Shown: piece by piece, positions 60,917 to 64,000 of the stretch
How positions within the stretch are numbered: position 1 is the stretch's first letter
Layout of the letters: every line of letters begins with the position of its first letter
Assembly: GCA_032690845.1 (NCBI GenBank)
Contig: CM064422.1
Span: 9,362,001-9,426,000, forward strand
Direction: 5' to 3'
Length of the DNA stretch: 64,000 nucleotides
Origin: Eleusine coracana subsp. coracana
Lineage: Eukaryota > Streptophyta > Magnoliopsida > Poales > Poaceae
Notes under the pieces: model-generated
Seen by the model: only the letters and a program-made list of their open reading frames with translations
Database searches by the model: none
Told to the model about the DNA's origin: nothing
Position numbers and translations under genes: made by a program

Positions 60917-63900
60917 TTTGGTATCAGATTCATCGATCCATGGAGCCCTATCGCTACCACTACTCTGGTCGTCCTAAATCCGACGAGTCCTTCGCAGCCA
61001 TCGACGCTGTCAACCCCAGCCTCCAGTTCGTGTTGGCTGAGTTGCAGAAGATGGAGATCCGACTTGGGGACCACGTCGATGGCCGATGCAGCGGGCTGGA
61101 GCGTTGCGTTGATGAAGCAGAGCAGAGGGCTGAGACCCGCTTCATCACGCTTGAGATGGCCCAGACAGAGTTCGACCACTGGAAGCCTCACATCGAGAAG
61201 AAGGTCGAGGATGTCAAGCTCGAGGTGTCACGCATCACAGCGTTCCTAGAGCGCACAAGTCTAGAGAAGCCCAACCACGTTGGGATTCTTCCCGGGTCGA
61301 TGTCCGAATGACCGTCAGCTGGATTCAACGTCGACGGCCCTAGTGGGCACCGCGTCGAACGCCAACTTCGGGATCATGAGTTTGGGGAGGTCTACACCCC
61401 ATACTCATATCCCGGCCAATGGTATGTTCAATCGTTCTGCCAACCCTAAACCCTCTCCTAAGTTTGAGAACTCCGGTTCTGATTTTCAGTCATTTGGCAA
61501 AGTCCCTAAGCTCCACTTCCCTAAGTTTGATGGGGAAAATCCCAAGCTATGGCAATCTCGTAGTGAAAACTATTTTGATATGTATGGGGTGGCCTCTAGC
61601 ATGTGGATTAAAGTGGCTTCGATGCACTTTGAAGGTGTGGCTGCCCGTCGGTTGCAGTCAGCCAAAAAGTGCATTAAATTCTGTAGGATGATTCATGACC
61701 GCTTTGGTAGAGATCAGCATGAGGCTCTTATTAGGCAACTGTTTCACATTAGACAAACCGAGTCAGTAGCTCAATATGTCGAGACGTTTCCTGAATTGGT
61801 AGACCAACTAGCCGCATATGAGTCACCTACTGATCTCCTGTATTTCACTATGCGTTTTGTGGATGGCCTTAAAAATGAAATTTGATCTGTTGTTATGATT
61901 CAACGGCCCTCGGATTTGGATTCTGCTTGTGCACTTGCCCTTGTGCAGGAAGAAGCAATGGAGTCCAGAAGCAAATCTTTGCATCGACATGACTCTTATC
62001 CCACAAGAACTTCAACGCGTCAAGCCTTTCCTCTGCCTGCTCCACCCATTTCAGATAAATCACTGGGGTGCCAAAGACTGAAGACAAGCGTAGTATTGAG
62101 GCCGCTCGCAGCAATTCTTCAGATGAGAAGCTCAGAGCATTACGCAATTATCGTCATGCCAGGGGCTTGTGTGATAAGTGTGCTGAAAAATGGTCTTTAT
62201 GGCCACAAGTGTGCTCCATCAGTAAATCTGCACGCTATGCAGGAAGTCTGGGAACTCTTTATGTCTGATGAAGTTGTTCCGCTGGACGAACCCTTGCAAC
62301 CAGAAGAAAAAGAAGGTGATCAGTTATATCTGGCTATTTCGAAGGAAGCTTTCACTGGCCAAGACTCTTAAGTTCATAGCAAATATTCAAGGTCGGCAAG
62401 TGTCGGTCCTCATTGACTCAGGAAGTTCTCACACATTCATCAGTGAGCAAGTTGCCAACAACTTAAAGGGTGAACAGTCTCTAACCCAAGCTGTCAAAGT
62501 ACAAGTGGCAAATGGAGAAGCTATTATGTGTAACAAACAATTCAGGCAAACAGAGTGGAGCATTCAGGGCTATCAATTCATTTCTGATCTAAAAGTTTTA
62601 CCACTTTCTGGATATGATATGGTGGTCGGGATGGATTGGTTGGAGGCCCATAGTGCTATGAAGGTAGATTTGGTCAACAAGTGGATGGCTATACCTCATG
62701 AAGGGAGCACTATATTGTTGCAAAGTCTTAACCCTGGTTTTCATGAGCTCACTGTGGTGCAGTTATTAATCATAGAGGATGATGGGGGAGTAACTACACA
62801 GACTGTGCAGCCACCTGAAAATGTCAGACAAGTCCTGGCCAAGTATTCAGAACTGTTCCAAGAACCACAAGGACTTCCACCAAGTAGAAGTTGTGATCAT
62901 AGTATACCTCTGGTGTCTGGAGCATCTCCTATTAACATCAGATCCTACAGATATCCACCAAACTTAAGAATGAAATTGAAAGGCAAGTTGAGGACATGCT
63001 GCAACAAGGGGTTATACAGAAGAGCACAAGCCCTTTCTCCTCACCAGTTCTGTTGGTAAAAAAGAAGGACCAAACTTGGAGGTTCTGTGTGGACTATAGG
63101 TTTTTGAATGGACTCACTGTCAAATCCAAGTATCATGTTCCTGTGTTTGATGAGTTGATGGATGAATCGGCCAATGCCAAGTGGTTCTCTAAGTTGGATT
63201 TGAGAGCAGGATATCATCAGATTCGGTTGAAACTTGGTGAGGAGCACAAGACAACATTTCAAACTCATAATGGCCATTTTGAATTTAGAGTGATGGTATT
63301 TGGCTTATCTAGGGCACCTGCTACATTCCTTGGAGCAATGAATGAAACTTTAGCCCCTATTCAAAGGAAGTGTGCCTTGGTCTTCTTTGATGACATTTTA
63401 ATATACAACACATGCTTCTTAGACCATTTGTTACATCTCAACTGGGTGCTAGATTTATTGGCCAAGGACCAATGGAAGGTGAAGCTATCCAAGTGTGAAT
63501 TTGCAAAATAGGAGATAGCTTATTTAGGTCATATTATCAGTTCAGCAGGAGTGACCACAAACCCAGCTAAGATAGAATCCATTAGAAGCTGGCCCCAACC
63601 TTCTAATGTCAAGGAATTAAGAAGTTTCCTAGGCTTGGCTGGATATTATAGAAAGTTTGTCAAGCATTTTGGAATATTAAGCAGGTCACTAACTGATCTC
63701 CTCAAGAAGAATGTGGTCTTTGTATGGACTCCCTCCCACCAGCAAGCCTTTCAAGCCCTCAAAGAAGCACTTATGTCTGCACCAGTTCTAGTTCTGCCAA
63801 ATTTTTCTCAAACCTTTTGCATTCATACTAATGCCTGTGCCAATGGAGTGGGTGCTGTCCTGATGCAGAATGGTCATCCTTTGGCTTATTTGAGCAAAGC

Positions 63901-64000
63901 ATTGGGTCCTCGCAACCAAGGATTATCAACATATGAGAAGGAGTATCTAGCTATTATTTTGGCTGTGGGACAATGGAGATCTTATTTACAACTGCAGGAG
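60917..64000 (+). mobile_element. Decayed Ty3/gypsy retrotransposon, gag-protease-reverse transcriptase-RNase H, runs off the window
   Basis: After the TGGTATCAGA primer site, gag begins at the ATG at 60940 (MEPYRYHYSGRPKSDESF). It breaks by frameshift near 61300 and continues at 61280-61885 (FPKFDGENPKLW). A stop at 61883 interrupts it. The protease has VLIDSGSSHTFIS (about 62410). The reverse transcriptase has WRFCVDYRFLN, FSKLDLRAGYHQIRL, FEFRVMVFGLSRAPATF and FFDDILIY, then a stop at 63509. The next part shows AYLGHIISSAGV and FLGLAGYYRKFVKHF, and the RNase H start IHTNACANGVGAVL has Asn where Asp is usual. Several frameshifts and stops show that this copy is not autonomous. Integrase and the 3' LTR lie outside the window. 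Confidence 0.9.

Overview
This window reads as nuclear DNA of a grass (Poaceae). Genes are split by GT-AG introns. Several first exons are extremely GC-rich. The proteins have clear plant relatives, and the spaces between genes are full of small DNA transposons, LINE and SINE pieces and degenerate LTR elements of grass type. The species cannot be fixed from the sequence alone.

Layout. 1-9580 (+): 20 exons of the large subunit of replication factor C (RFC1); the extreme N-terminus lies outside the window. 9581-19650: about 10 kb of repeat-rich DNA with a Tourist-like MITE (13105-13461), three diverged copies of one repeat unit, and a 4.08 kb Harbinger-type insertion (15306-19382) that carries a 93-bp tandem repeat. 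19668-21681 (-): a four-exon calcium-dependent protein kinase. 22861-23387 and 23636-23937: two MITEs. 25015-29441 (-): a four-exon RGG/glycine-rich protein. 30510-35124 (+): a weakly supported, uncharacterised gene with an antisense LINE fragment in its intron. 37255-41332: a complete hAT element with terminal inverted repeats, an 8-bp target duplication and a 646-residue transposase frame. 43401-43679: a SINE with a 15-bp target duplication. 45866-50328 (+): a three-exon NPF (NRT1/PTR) transporter. 51182-51951: another TAA-flanked element. 52362-57641 (-): a nine-exon plastid CBM48 protein of the PTST2/FLO6 group. 59919-60730 (-): a LINE RNase H remnant. 60756-64000 (+): the 5' part of a decayed Ty3/gypsy element that runs off the window.

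The host genes have unrelated jobs: DNA replication clamp loading, calcium signalling, probable RNA binding, nitrate/peptide transport and starch granule initiation. Nothing indicates a gene cluster or shared pathway. Exon boundaries were read by hand from splice dinucleotides and reading phase. All four main multi-exon host genes (RFC1, CDPK, NPF, PTST) and the RGG gene close in frame from exon to exon, which is the main support for these models. The most informative non-genic signals are the target-site duplications and related empty sites that define several transposons exactly.
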